Shown piece by piece: positions 5,932 through 12,229 of a stretch of DNA of 12,254 nt. The stretch's first letter is position 1; each line of letters starts with the position of its first letter. Below the pieces are notes generated by a model that was not told the DNA's origin, ran no database searches, and worked only from the letters and a program-made list of their open reading frames with translations. The translations under genes were made by a program, and so were the position numbers. The stretch is from JBOGZI01 sp050697275 (GTDB taxonomy: Bacteria; Actinomycetota; Thermoleophilia; Solirubrobacterales; 70-9): assembly GCA_050697275.1 (NCBI GenBank), contig JBOGZI010000294.1, positions 1 through 12,254 on the forward strand, given 5' to 3'.

Positions 5932-7281
5932 GTGAGCACCACCGCGGGCAGCCTGCTTGCCTTCTTCGAGGACCTCCGCTCCGAGGGCGTCGCGGTCGGC
6001 ACCTCCGAGATCCTCGACTCGTTCGCCGCCCTGGACGAGGTCCCCTGGACCGACCAGCTCGACTTCCGCGAGGCACTGGCGGCGACGATCGCCAAGTCCC
6101 AGGAGGACCGCCGCGTCTTCGAGCTGCTCTTCGAGCGCCACTTCTTCCGGGCGGCGGAGGGCGAGGCGCTCGAGCTGGGGACCCCCGAGGAGCGCTTCGA
6201 CGGCTCCGAGCGGATCGACCTCGACGAGCTGCGCGAGGCGATCCGCCGGGCGATCACCGCCGGCAACGACGGCCAGATGCGCGACCTGGCGCGGCTGGCG
6301 ATGACCGCCTTCGGCCGCCGCGGCGAGCGCTCGGGGGTGATCGGGGTGGACGTGCAGCGGATCCGCCGCAGCCTCGGGCTGCAGGCGCGGGGGCGCGGCG
6401 CGGACGGAGACGAGGAGCCGCTCGACCCCGAGCAGGTCCGCCGGTTCGAACAGCATCTGCGCCGCGAGCTGGAGCGGGCAACGATCGACCGGACCGGCAA
6501 GCTCCCCCCCTCCCGGCCGCTCGCCGAGCTCGACCGGGCGCTGCCCACCAGCCCGGCCCAGGACCTGGCCGCCGTCCACCGCGCCGTCGCCCAGCTGAAG
6601 CGGCGGATCGCGACCCTCGGACACGAGCAGCGGGGCAGGCGCAAGGGGCGAGTGGTGGACGTGCGAAGAACGATGCGCGCCTCGCTGGAGACCGGTGGCG
6701 TGCCGCTGCGCCTGCGCTACCGGCCGAAGCGCCCGCGCCGGCCGGAGATCTACGTGCTCTGCGACGTCTCGACCTCGGTCAGCTCCGCCAGCGTCTTCTT
6801 CCTCTCGGTCCTGCACGCGCTGCACGACTCGTTCCGCAAGCTGCGCAGCTTCGTCTTCATCGAGCGGATCAGCGAGGTCACCGACGTCTTCGAGCACGAG
6901 CGCGACTTCCGCCGCATCTCGGAGCGCGTCTCCTCGGAGGGTGGGGTCGCGGACGTCTCGGGCTACACCGACTACGGTCGGGTCTGGCTCGAGTTCGGCG
7001 AGGAGATCGCCGAGGAGCTGGGGCCGCGCTCCACGGTGATCGTGCTCGGCGACGCCCGCACCAACGGCCGCGAGCCGCACGCTGAGACCTTCGGCACGAT
7101 CGCCGAGCGGGCCGGGCGCACCTTCTGGCTCAACCCCGAGCCGAAGCTGTACTGGAACTACGGCGACTCGGTGATGGCCGCCTACGAGCCCTACTGCGAT
7201 GGCGCCTTCGAGTGCTGGACCACCAAGCACCTGGAGGGGTTCGTCAACGTGATCGCGAGCGGCGCTCGCGCAGCGGCCTAG
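5932..7281 (+). CDS. CoxE-like VWA-domain protein
   Basis: A 449-residue protein of the CoxE-like VWA family, partner of the preceding MoxR ATPase. The N-terminal half (1 to about 240) is helical and charged and begins 'LLAFFEDLRSEGVAVGTSEILD', the usual start of this family. The C-terminal VWA domain begins near residue 270 ('EIYVLCDVSTSVSS'), with a complete MIDAS metal site first loop D278-x-S280-x-S282, and a later 'VIVLGDARTNG' strand-loop (D374) that would supply the distal acidic residue. It ends with the characteristic 'FWLNPEPK.YWNYGDS..A.Y.P' and 'E......L..F' region. It starts at GTG 5932, 3 nt after the ATPase stop, so the pair is co-translated. Intact MIDAS residues suggest active metal-dependent binding of a client. 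The client is not encoded here. Cytoplasmic, as no signal peptide or helix is seen. Confidence 0.9.
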   Translation: MSTTAGSLLAFFEDLRSEGVAVGTSEILDSFAALDEVPWTDQLDFREALAATIAKSQEDRRVFELLFERHFFRAAEGEALELGTPEERFDGSERIDLDELREAIRRAITAGNDGQMRDLARLAMTAFGRRGERSGVIGVDVQRIRRSLGLQARGRGADGDEEPLDPEQVRRFEQHLRRELERATIDRTGKLPPSRPLAELDRALPTSPAQDLAAVHRAVAQLKRRIATLGHEQRGRRKGRVVDVRRTMRASLETGGVPLRLRYRPKRPRRPEIYVLCDVSTSVSSASVFFLSVLHALHDSFRKLRSFVFIERISEVTDVFEHERDFRRISERVSSEGGVADVSGYTDYGRVWLEFGEEIAEELGPRSTVIVLGDARTNGREPHAETFGTIAERAGRTFWLNPEPKLYWNYGDSVMAAYEPYCDGAFECWTTKHLEGFVNVIASGARAAA

Positions 7282-7295
7282 ACCCCTAAACTGCG

Positions 7296-7301
7296 TAGCT
7301 T
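7296..7301 (+). promoter_or_regulatory. Candidate -10 boxes before the TPP riboswitch
   Basis: Two TANNNT boxes lie in the 29-nt gap between the VWA gene and the riboswitch: TAAACT at 7287-7292 and TAGCTT at 7296-7301. The second would place transcription start near 7308, just at the first paired base of the aptamer. Neither has a recognisable -35. A promoter is expected here because the riboswitch must be at the 5' end of its own leader, but which box is used cannot be decided by eye. Confidence 0.3.
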
Positions 7302-7310
7302 CCAACAGGG

Positions 7311-7426
7311 GGGCTCGCGGGATGTGCGGGCTGAGATAGCGGAACCGGCATCAAGCCACGTCCCAGGACGTGAGGCCACCCACCGCTGACCCTTCGAACC
7401 TGTGCGGTAATGCGCGCGGAGGGAGC
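7311..7426 (+). promoter_or_regulatory. TPP riboswitch (THI-box)
   Basis: Senses thiamine pyrophosphate and switches off the importer genes when it is abundant. The conserved parts are all present in order. P1 is GCTC 7313-7316 with GAGC 7423-7426. The pyrimidine-binding CTGAGA is at 7331-7336. P3 is AGCGG 7338-7342 with CCGCT 7383-7387, and carries a species-variable extension with a perfect 7-bp hairpin (7357-7363 with 7366-7372). The P4/P5 signature GACCCTTCGAACCTG runs 7388-7402, GGTAATGC is at 7406-7413, and the terminal GGAGGGAG is at 7418-7425. The Shine-Dalgarno (GGAGG, 7418-7422) lies within the 3' end of the aptamer, and the ATG of the ATPase gene follows P1 directly. Ligand-stabilised P1 could therefore block ribosome binding without a separate expression platform. 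No terminator hairpin is seen between aptamer and start. Confidence 0.95.
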
Positions 7427-8269
7427 ATGCTGACCAGAACCCGCGATGGCAGCTCAGAGGCGACTGCAGAGCGCCGCGCCGAGGCCGGGAACGCCTGGGC
7501 CGCCACCGCGCCGGGGGCCGGCCTCGCGGTCCGGGGCCTCAGCCACTCCTTCGGCCGGCTCCGGGCCCTGGCGGAGATCGACCTGGAGGCCGAAGCGGGC
7601 GCCGTGCTGGGGATCGTCGGCCCCTCCGGCTGCGGCAAGACGACCCTGCTGGAGCTCGTGGCGGGCCTCCGCCGGCCGGACGCCGGCACCATCTCGGTCG
7701 GCGGGGAGGCCGACGAGGAGCAGCGGCTGCGGCGCTGCGCCTACATGCCGCAGCGCGACCTGCTGCTGCCCTGGCTCTCGGCGGTGGACAACGCCGGCCT
7801 GTCGCTGCGCGTCGCGGGCGCCTCCAGGCGGGAGGCGAGGGAGCGCGCCGGCGTCCATTTCGAGCGCCTCGGGCTCGCCGGCTTCCAGACGGCGATGCCG
7901 GGCGAGCTCTCGGGCGGCATGCGTCAGCGGGTGGCCTTCCTACGCACCCTGATGGCGGGGCGCCCGGTGCTGCTGCTGGACGAGCCCTTCGCCTCGCTCG
8001 ACGCGATCACCCGCGCGGAGATGCAGAGCTGGCTAGCCCGGGTGCTGGAGGCGGACCGCCACACAGTGCTGCTGGTCACCCACGACGTCGAGGAGGCCCT
8101 CTACCTGGCCGACCGCGTGGTGGTGCTGACGCCGCGACCGGGCCGGGTCGCGACCGAGCTGGCGGTCCCCGCGCCCCGAGCGGCGGACCGGGCGGCCGCG
8201 GTCAGCGCCGCCGAGTTCACCGAGCTGCGGGCGCGGGCCCTGCGCATCCTCGGGGGAGGGGCATCATGA
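7427..8269 (+). CDS. thiZ: ABC importer ATP-binding protein, thiamine-precursor uptake (ThiZ-like)
   Basis: A 280-residue ABC ATPase that powers the importer on the cytoplasmic face. Motifs: Walker A 'GPSGCGKT' (65-72), Q-loop Q109 in 'YMPQRDLLLPW', signature 'LSGGM' (161-165), Walker B 'VLLLDE' (181-186) and H-loop H219 ('LVTHDVEEA'). The 'DLLLPW' segment after the Q-loop is typical of the nitrate/taurine/pyrimidine (SsuB/TauB/ThiZ) group. The start is the ATG at 7427, because it directly follows the riboswitch and its GGAGG. An in-frame ATG at 7370 lies inside the aptamer and is rejected. The first 30 or so residues are an unconserved, Ala/Arg-rich extension. The stop overlaps the permease start (ATGA, 8266-8269), and this junction lies in a dispersed repeat. 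ThiZ is chosen over SsuB/TauB because of the TPP riboswitch and the THI5-type binding protein. Confidence 0.88.
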   Translation: MLTRTRDGSSEATAERRAEAGNAWAATAPGAGLAVRGLSHSFGRLRALAEIDLEAEAGAVLGIVGPSGCGKTTLLELVAGLRRPDAGTISVGGEADEEQRLRRCAYMPQRDLLLPWLSAVDNAGLSLRVAGASRREARERAGVHFERLGLAGFQTAMPGELSGGMRQRVAFLRTLMAGRPVLLLDEPFASLDAITRAEMQSWLARVLEADRHTVLLVTHDVEEALYLADRVVVLTPRPGRVATELAVPAPRAADRAAAVSAAEFTELRARALRILGGGAS

Positions 8270-8343
8270 AACGGGTGGCTCCTCCCAGATCTCACGGATC
8301 GCGCTCTCGCGCGCCCTCGCATCCCCGGAGCCCCTTCGCATCT
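8266..8343 (-). repeat. Dispersed hairpin repeat, copy 2 (minus orientation)
   Basis: A 78-bp element lying opposite to the genes. On the minus strand it carries GATGCGAGGG (8314-8323), a perfect CGCGC-GAGA-GCGCG hairpin (8300-8313) and the end box ACCCGTTT (8269-8276). Within 8289-8323 it matches copy 1 at 33 of 35 bases. Relative to copy 1, whose end reads TTTTAT, this copy ends TTTCAT, and read on the plus strand that one change is what makes ATA into the ATG of the permease gene. The TGA stop of the ATPase gene is also within the element. Confidence 0.8.
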
Positions 8344-9111
8344 CGCCTCCGCGCCGCTCTCGCCCCGGCCCTGGTGCTCCTCGTCCTGCTCGGTGCCTGG
8401 GAGCTGGCGGCACGCTGGGACCTGCTCGCCGACGCGCTCTCGATCGAGGACTTTCTGGTTCCCGCGCCCACCCAGATCGCCGAGGCGCTTTGGGAGGACC
8501 GCTCGCTGCTCGCCGACAACGCCTGGGTGACCCTTCAGGAGGTCGTGCTCGGCTTCGCGCTCGCCGCCGCGCTCGGGGTCGGCTTCGCCTTCGCCCTGCA
8601 CCTCTCGGACACCGCGCGACGGGCGGTCTACCCGCTGCTGGTCGGCTCCCAGACGATCCCGATCATCGCGATCGCCCCGGTACTGATCATCTGGTTCGGC
8701 TTTGACCTCGGGCCGAAGCTGGCGATCATCGCGCTGATCTGCTTTTTCCCGATCACCGTCAACACCCTGGACGGGCTGCGCTCCGTCGACCCGGACCTGC
8801 TGAAGATGATGCGGACGATGGGCGCCACGCGGCTGCAGACGCTGTGGCGGGTGGAGGCGCCCTCGGCCCTCCCCTTCACCTTCAGCGGAGCGAAGATCGC
8901 GGTCGCGGTCGCGGTTATCGGGGCGGTCTTCGGCGAGTGGGCGGGCTCGAACGAGGGGCTGGGGCATCTGATGCTGTCCGCACAGGCGCAGCTGCTCACC
9001 GCCCGCGTCTTCGCGGCGATCGTGGTGCTCTCGGCGATGGCGATCTGCCTCTTCGGCCTGCTGTCCCTGCTCGAGCGGCGGGTGGTCAGCTGGAAGGTGG
9101 CGGAGCGATGA
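8266..9111 (+). CDS. thiX: ABC importer permease, thiamine-precursor uptake (ThiX-like)
   Basis: A 281-residue inner-membrane permease of the binding-protein-dependent type. Hydrophobic segments lie at about 32-50, 91-111, 122-145, 150-168, 209-227 and 249-270. The cytoplasmic EAA-like loop that docks on the ATPase is 'MRTMGATRLQTLWRVEAPSALP' (182-203), with the conserved Gly followed by 'LP' at the usual distance. Length and topology match the SsuC/TauC/ThiX group. The first 26 or so residues (Arg/Ser/Pro-rich, 'KRVAPPRSHGSRSRAPSHP') are encoded by a dispersed hairpin repeat in reverse orientation and have no counterpart I know in the family. No usable in-frame start lies between the repeat and helix 1 (the first alternative GTG, at 8374, is inside helix 1), so the repeat-borne ATG is probably the true start. 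The 4-nt overlaps at both ends show tight operon coupling. Confidence 0.87.
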   Translation: MKRVAPPRSHGSRSRAPSHPRSPFASRLRAALAPALVLLVLLGAWELAARWDLLADALSIEDFLVPAPTQIAEALWEDRSLLADNAWVTLQEVVLGFALAAALGVGFAFALHLSDTARRAVYPLLVGSQTIPIIAIAPVLIIWFGFDLGPKLAIIALICFFPITVNTLDGLRSVDPDLLKMMRTMGATRLQTLWRVEAPSALPFTFSGAKIAVAVAVIGAVFGEWAGSNEGLGHLMLSAQAQLLTARVFAAIVVLSAMAICLFGLLSLLERRVVSWKVAER

Positions 9112-10124
9112 GGTCGAGGGCCCGGATCGTGCTGCTCGCGGCCGTGCTCGCGGCGGCGCCGGCGCTCGCCGCCTGCGGGGAGAAGGAAGAGTCGCTCGGC
9201 ACCGCCGGGGAGCCCGAGCCGTTCGACCTCGCCCTCGACTTCTTCGTCAACCCCGACCACGCCGGCATCTACACGGGGATCGCCAACGGCTACTTCCAGC
9301 GCGCCGGGCTCGACGTGCGCCCGCGGGTGCCCTCCGACCCCTCGGCGCCGATCAGGGAAGTGGCGGCCGGGCGCGCAGACCTTGCGATCTCCTACCAGCC
9401 CGAGGTGCTGCTCGCCCGCGAGCAGGACCTCGACGTGATCGCGGTGGCGGCGCTGGTGGACGAGCCACTCACCTCCTTGGTCTCGCTGCCCGCCGGCGGG
9501 ATCGCAAGCCCCGCCGATCTTCGCGGGAAGACGGTCGCCACCGCCGGGATCCCGTACCAGACTGACTATCTGCAGACGATCCTCGACGGGGCCGGGCTCT
9601 CGCTCGGCGACGTCGAGGAGGTCAGCGTCGGGCTCAACCTGCTGCCGGCGCTGCTCGGCGGCCAGGCGCAGGCGGTGCTCGGGGCCTTCAAGAACATCGA
9701 GGGGGTCGACCTGATCCAGAGGGGCGCGAACCCGTCGATCGTGCCGGTCGATCAGCTCGGGGTCCCCAGCTACGACGAGCTGGTCCTGGTCGCGAACCGA
9801 TCGCGCGTCGAGGACGACCCCGACGAGCTGCGACTGTTCATCGCGGCGCTCGCCCACGGCACCAAGGACGCCGTCGCCAACCCGCAGGCGGCCACCGAGA
9901 ACATCCTCGAGAACGGCCAGGGGCTCGATCCGAAGCTGACCCGCGCCGAGGTGGACGCCACCCTGCCCCTGCTCGCCGCCTCCCGCGGCACCCCGTTCGG
10001 CCAGATGGACTCCGAGAAGTGGGAGCTGTTCGCGAGCTGGATGGTCGACAACGACCTGATCTCCGAGGTCCCCGACCCCGACGAGGTGCTCACCAACGAG
10101 CTGCTGCCGGGCGCGGAGGACTAA
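9108..10124 (+). CDS. thiY: NMT1/THI5-type substrate-binding lipoprotein (ThiY-like)
   Basis: A 338-residue extracytoplasmic binding protein that captures the pyrimidine precursor of thiamine (a formylaminopyrimidine or HMP-type compound in the known ThiY family) and hands it to the permease. It has a lipoprotein signal peptide: basic 'RSRAR', a hydrophobic stretch 8-22 and the lipobox L20-A-A-C23, so it is anchored outside the membrane through C23. The mature part shows the NMT1/THI5 pattern: 'LALDFFVNPDHAGIYTGIANGYFQRAGLDV' (41-70), with the family's H..(G)IY.....GYF motif, then 'REVAAGRADLAISYQPEVLLAREQ' (83-106), 'DLRGKTVATAGIPYQTDYLQ' and a C-terminal helical region. The start at ATG 9108 overlaps the permease stop (ATGA). 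The ligand assignment rests on fold plus the TPP riboswitch. Its stop overlaps the stop of the convergent minus-strand gene. Confidence 0.9.
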   Translation: MRSRARIVLLAAVLAAAPALAACGEKEESLGTAGEPEPFDLALDFFVNPDHAGIYTGIANGYFQRAGLDVRPRVPSDPSAPIREVAAGRADLAISYQPEVLLAREQDLDVIAVAALVDEPLTSLVSLPAGGIASPADLRGKTVATAGIPYQTDYLQTILDGAGLSLGDVEEVSVGLNLLPALLGGQAQAVLGAFKNIEGVDLIQRGANPSIVPVDQLGVPSYDELVLVANRSRVEDDPDELRLFIAALAHGTKDAVANPQAATENILENGQGLDPKLTRAEVDATLPLLAASRGTPFGQMDSEKWELFASWMVDNDLISEVPDPDEVLTNELLPGAED

Positions 10125-11107
10125 GCGGCGACGGAGCTGAGCGCGGGCAGCACCTTTTTCCCGTAGACCTCGATCGCGCGGTGCGGGTCGGCGCCGGAGA
10201 CGTTCATCAGCGCCATCGTCGTCGCGCCGAGCCGCTCGGCCTCGCGGATGCGGTCCGCGTGCACCTCGGCGTCGGAGGAGATGATCAGCGCCTCCTTCAG
10301 CTCCTCGTCGGAGAGCTGCTTCTCGCCGTGCTCGTACATCTTCTGCGGGTGGTGCCAGTCATCGGCGTAGAACTCGTCAGGCTGGGCGCCCTTCCAGACC
10401 CGAGCTCCCTCCAGCGCCGTCTCGTCGTCCTCCGCCCAGGAGAACTGGACCTGGACGACGATCTCGCCGGGCTCCCTGCCCTCGTCGTCACAGGCGTTCC
10501 GGTAGGCCGCGATCACCTTGCCGCCCTGCTCGGGGTCGCTGAGCGTCCAGAGGCCGTCGGCCCAGCGCGCCGCGACGCCGGCGGCCTTGGGGCCGAAGGC
10601 GGAGACGTAGATCGGCGGCCGCCGCTGCGAGCGCGTGTGGAGGAGCGCCTCGTCGGCGCGGAAGTGCTCGCCCTCGTGGCTCACCCGCTTGCCCTCGAAC
10701 AGGGCGTGGATGATCTCAAGCGCCTCCTCCATCCGCTCCACCTGCTCACGGGGCGAGGGCCACTCCGCGCCAAGCGGCGATTCGTTCAGCGACTCCCCCG
10801 AGCCGAAGCCGAGGAAGGGCCGCCCGGGAAACATCATCTCCAGGGTGGCCCAGGCCTGCGCGATCAGAACCGGGTGGTAGCGCGGTCCCGGGGGCGTCAC
10901 CGCCGTCCCGATCGCAGCCCGCTCGGTGGAGGCGCCGACGGCGCCGAGCCAGACCCAGGCGTGACCGGACTCGCCGCCCTCCCACCAGGGCTGCAGGTGG
11001 TCGCTGCAGCCGATCCCCTCGAACCCCGCCCGCTCGGCCTCGATCGCCTGCCGCAGCAGGTCGTCGGGCGGGAACTGCTCGTGGGCGGCTCCGTAGAAGT
11101 AGCGCAC
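10121..11107 (-). CDS. F420-dependent LLM-class oxidoreductase, Fgd-like (G6PDH family)
   Basis: A luciferase-like (beta/alpha)8-barrel enzyme of 328 residues, close in length to mycobacterial Fgd (336). From memory of the Fgd1 sequence, the catalytic set appears conserved (GTG numbering): E10 in 'HEQF', H37 and W41 in 'SDHLQPW', and E105 in 'GSGESLNE', corresponding to Fgd1 E13, H40, W44 and E109. The motifs 'RYHPVLIAQAWATLEMMFPGR' (76-96) and 'PPIYVSAFGPKAAGVAARWADGLW' are likewise typical of F420-dependent members. Fgd oxidises glucose 6-phosphate and reduces F420. Here the sugar-phosphate specificity is not proven, and relatives act on other alcohols. The start is GTG 11107, because a TAG stop lies at 11117-11119 and a TAGGCA box sits 6 nt before it. 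TTG 11113 is the only alternative and adds two residues. The stop codon overlaps that of thiY, and the glycosylase gene lies 39-40 nt upstream in the same direction. Confidence 0.88.
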   Translation of the reverse strand: MRYFYGAAHEQFPPDDLLRQAIEAERAGFEGIGCSDHLQPWWEGGESGHAWVWLGAVGASTERAAIGTAVTPPGPRYHPVLIAQAWATLEMMFPGRPFLGFGSGESLNESPLGAEWPSPREQVERMEEALEIIHALFEGKRVSHEGEHFRADEALLHTRSQRRPPIYVSAFGPKAAGVAARWADGLWTLSDPEQGGKVIAAYRNACDDEGREPGEIVVQVQFSWAEDDETALEGARVWKGAQPDEFYADDWHHPQKMYEHGEKQLSDEELKEALIISSDAEVHADRIREAERLGATTMALMNVSGADPHRAIEVYGKKVLPALSSVAA

Positions 11108-11146
11108 GGCCAATGCCTACCCGGCCCGGCGGCCGGCTAACCGGAG

Positions 11147-12229
11147 CTACGCGGCCAGGCGCGCGGGAGGCCCGGAGCCCATCGCCTTGTGCCAGCCGGC
11201 CAGGGCGAAGGCGCCGGCGAGCCCGCGGAAGGGCGCGTAGGGGGCGAAGTACCCCTCGACCTCCTCGACCGTCGCGCGGCGGCCAAGGTCCTCCAGGTAG
11301 CCCACCAGCTTCACGTAGGCCAGATCGCCTGCCGGTAGCGAGTCGAGCTCGCCGCGGCCGTGCAGGCCGAGGCACTGCAGCGTCCAGGGGCCGATCTCGG
11401 GGATCGCGAGCAGGCGCCGATCGCCATCCGGATCGGCGAGATCGGCCCGCCCGCGGGCGACCTCGCGCGCACAGCGCACCATCGCGATCGCCCGGCCGGC
11501 GCTCAGGTCCATCGACTCGAGCTCGGCGGGAGCGCGGCCGGCGATCACCGCAGCGGAGGGAACGTCCCGCAGCGGCCAGCGGCCCTGGCCGCGCCCCCGC
11601 GCGCCCGTGGATGCGAGGGGGCCTCGCAGGCGAAGCCGAGGAGTCACCCGTTTATCGCTGGAGGACGTGGCGGGTTCGGTGCGGGGGCCCCAACGACGCA
11701 CGATCCGGCGCTGGATCTCGGCGGCGCGGGAGGCCTGGATCAGCTGCGCGGTGATCGCCCAGACGAGCGCCTCCCAGGGCCAGGGCCGCCGCCGGGGCCG
11801 GATCCAGGGGCGGTGCCGGATGGTGGGCCCGAGCAGCGGGTCCTCCTTGAAGGCCTCGTAGAACTCCCCCATCTCGTCCTGGACCGCCAGGGAGAAGCGG
11901 ACCCGGTCGATGGCGATTTCAAGCTCCGCCTCGCCGGCCGCCGGGATCTCGGCCGCTTCCGGCTCGCGGGTCGGGATCGGATGCTCGACCCGGGCCGGAT
12001 CGAGCGCCTCGGCGCGAACGTGGACGAAGCGGTCCCGCGTCTGCCAGCTCCTCACCCGCACGGGCCTCCCCTCGACGTGCAGCAGCCGCTCGAGCACGCC
12101 GCCGCGCGAGCGCGCCACGCCGTCCCCCCCGCCGCGGCGCGGCAGGCGGTACGGCCAGCGGGGCAGGATCCGCTCCTCGATCACCGGCGGAGAGCTCGCG
12201 CCGGTGGCGATCCCCGCGGCGGGGGACAC
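11147..12229 (-). CDS. AlkA-type DNA-3-methyladenine glycosylase with repeat-derived loop
   Basis: Base-excision repair enzyme of the HhH-GPD superfamily that removes alkylated bases. An N-terminal AlkA_N-like domain (about 18-125) precedes the helical core, beginning 'PWEALVWAITAQLI' (151-164). The helix-hairpin-helix is 'LLAIPEIGPWTLQCLGLHG' (273-291), followed by 'ELDSLPAGDLAYVKLVG', whose D302 aligns with the catalytic Asp of E. coli AlkA (D238). At 360 residues it is longer than E. coli AlkA (282). Part of the excess is a basic loop at about 188-216, of which residues 192-210 are encoded by a dispersed repeat, inserted between the first core helices and the 'WPLRDVPSAAVIAGRAPAELESM' segment. 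The 5' end is uncertain: GTG 12229 is used here, GTG 12184 (after a CACCGGCG/CGCCGGTG dyad, 12182-12206) fits the start of family homology better, and the frame stays open to the window edge. Confidence 0.85.
   Translation of the reverse strand: MSPAAGIATGASSPPVIEERILPRWPYRLPRRGGGDGVARSRGGVLERLLHVEGRPVRVRSWQTRDRFVHVRAEALDPARVEHPIPTREPEAAEIPAAGEAELEIAIDRVRFSLAVQDEMGEFYEAFKEDPLLGPTIRHRPWIRPRRRPWPWEALVWAITAQLIQASRAAEIQRRIVRRWGPRTEPATSSSDKRVTPRLRLRGPLASTGARGRGQGRWPLRDVPSAAVIAGRAPAELESMDLSAGRAIAMVRCAREVARGRADLADPDGDRRLLAIPEIGPWTLQCLGLHGRGELDSLPAGDLAYVKLVGYLEDLGRRATVEEVEGYFAPYAPFRGLAGAFALAGWHKAMGSGPPARLAA
11601..11655 (+). repeat. Dispersed hairpin repeat, copy 3 (shorter variant, plus orientation)
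   Basis: A shorter, more diverged member. It has the left edge GCGCCCGTGGATGCGAG (copy 1: GCGCTCCGTAGATGCGAG), an identical box GATGCGAGGG (11610-11619) and an identical end box ACCCGTTT (11646-11653) followed by ATC. The centre differs in sequence but again folds: GGCCTCGC (11620-11627) with GCGAAGCC (11630-11637), one C.A mismatch. It lies within the DNA glycosylase gene, opposite to it, and is translated in the same frame as copy 2 (both give Lys-Arg-Val from the end box). Confidence 0.7.

Noticed and set aside
4978..7281. Part of a CO dehydrogenase (cox) operon
   Set aside because: Only the CoxD/CoxE-like pair is present. No large, medium or small subunit or other accessory genes are in the window.
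3976..7305. A 1109-codon open frame on the minus strand
   Set aside because: It lies antisense to ppk2, MoxR and VWA genes, each of which has full motif sets. Its translation is low-complexity (Leu/Asp/Val/Gly/Arg) and matches no fold. In very GC-rich DNA the antisense frame aligned with codon position 3 often stays open by chance.
7370..7426. Earlier in-frame ATG (7370) as start of the ABC ATPase
   Set aside because: It lies inside the P3 arm of the TPP riboswitch and has no Shine-Dalgarno. The ATG at 7427 is preceded by GGAGG at a workable distance.
7427..10124. ABC importer for nitrate, taurine or alkanesulfonate
   Set aside because: The ATPase and permease alone would allow this, but the TPP riboswitch and the THI5-type H..(G)IY.....GYF motif in the binding protein favour a thiamine precursor.
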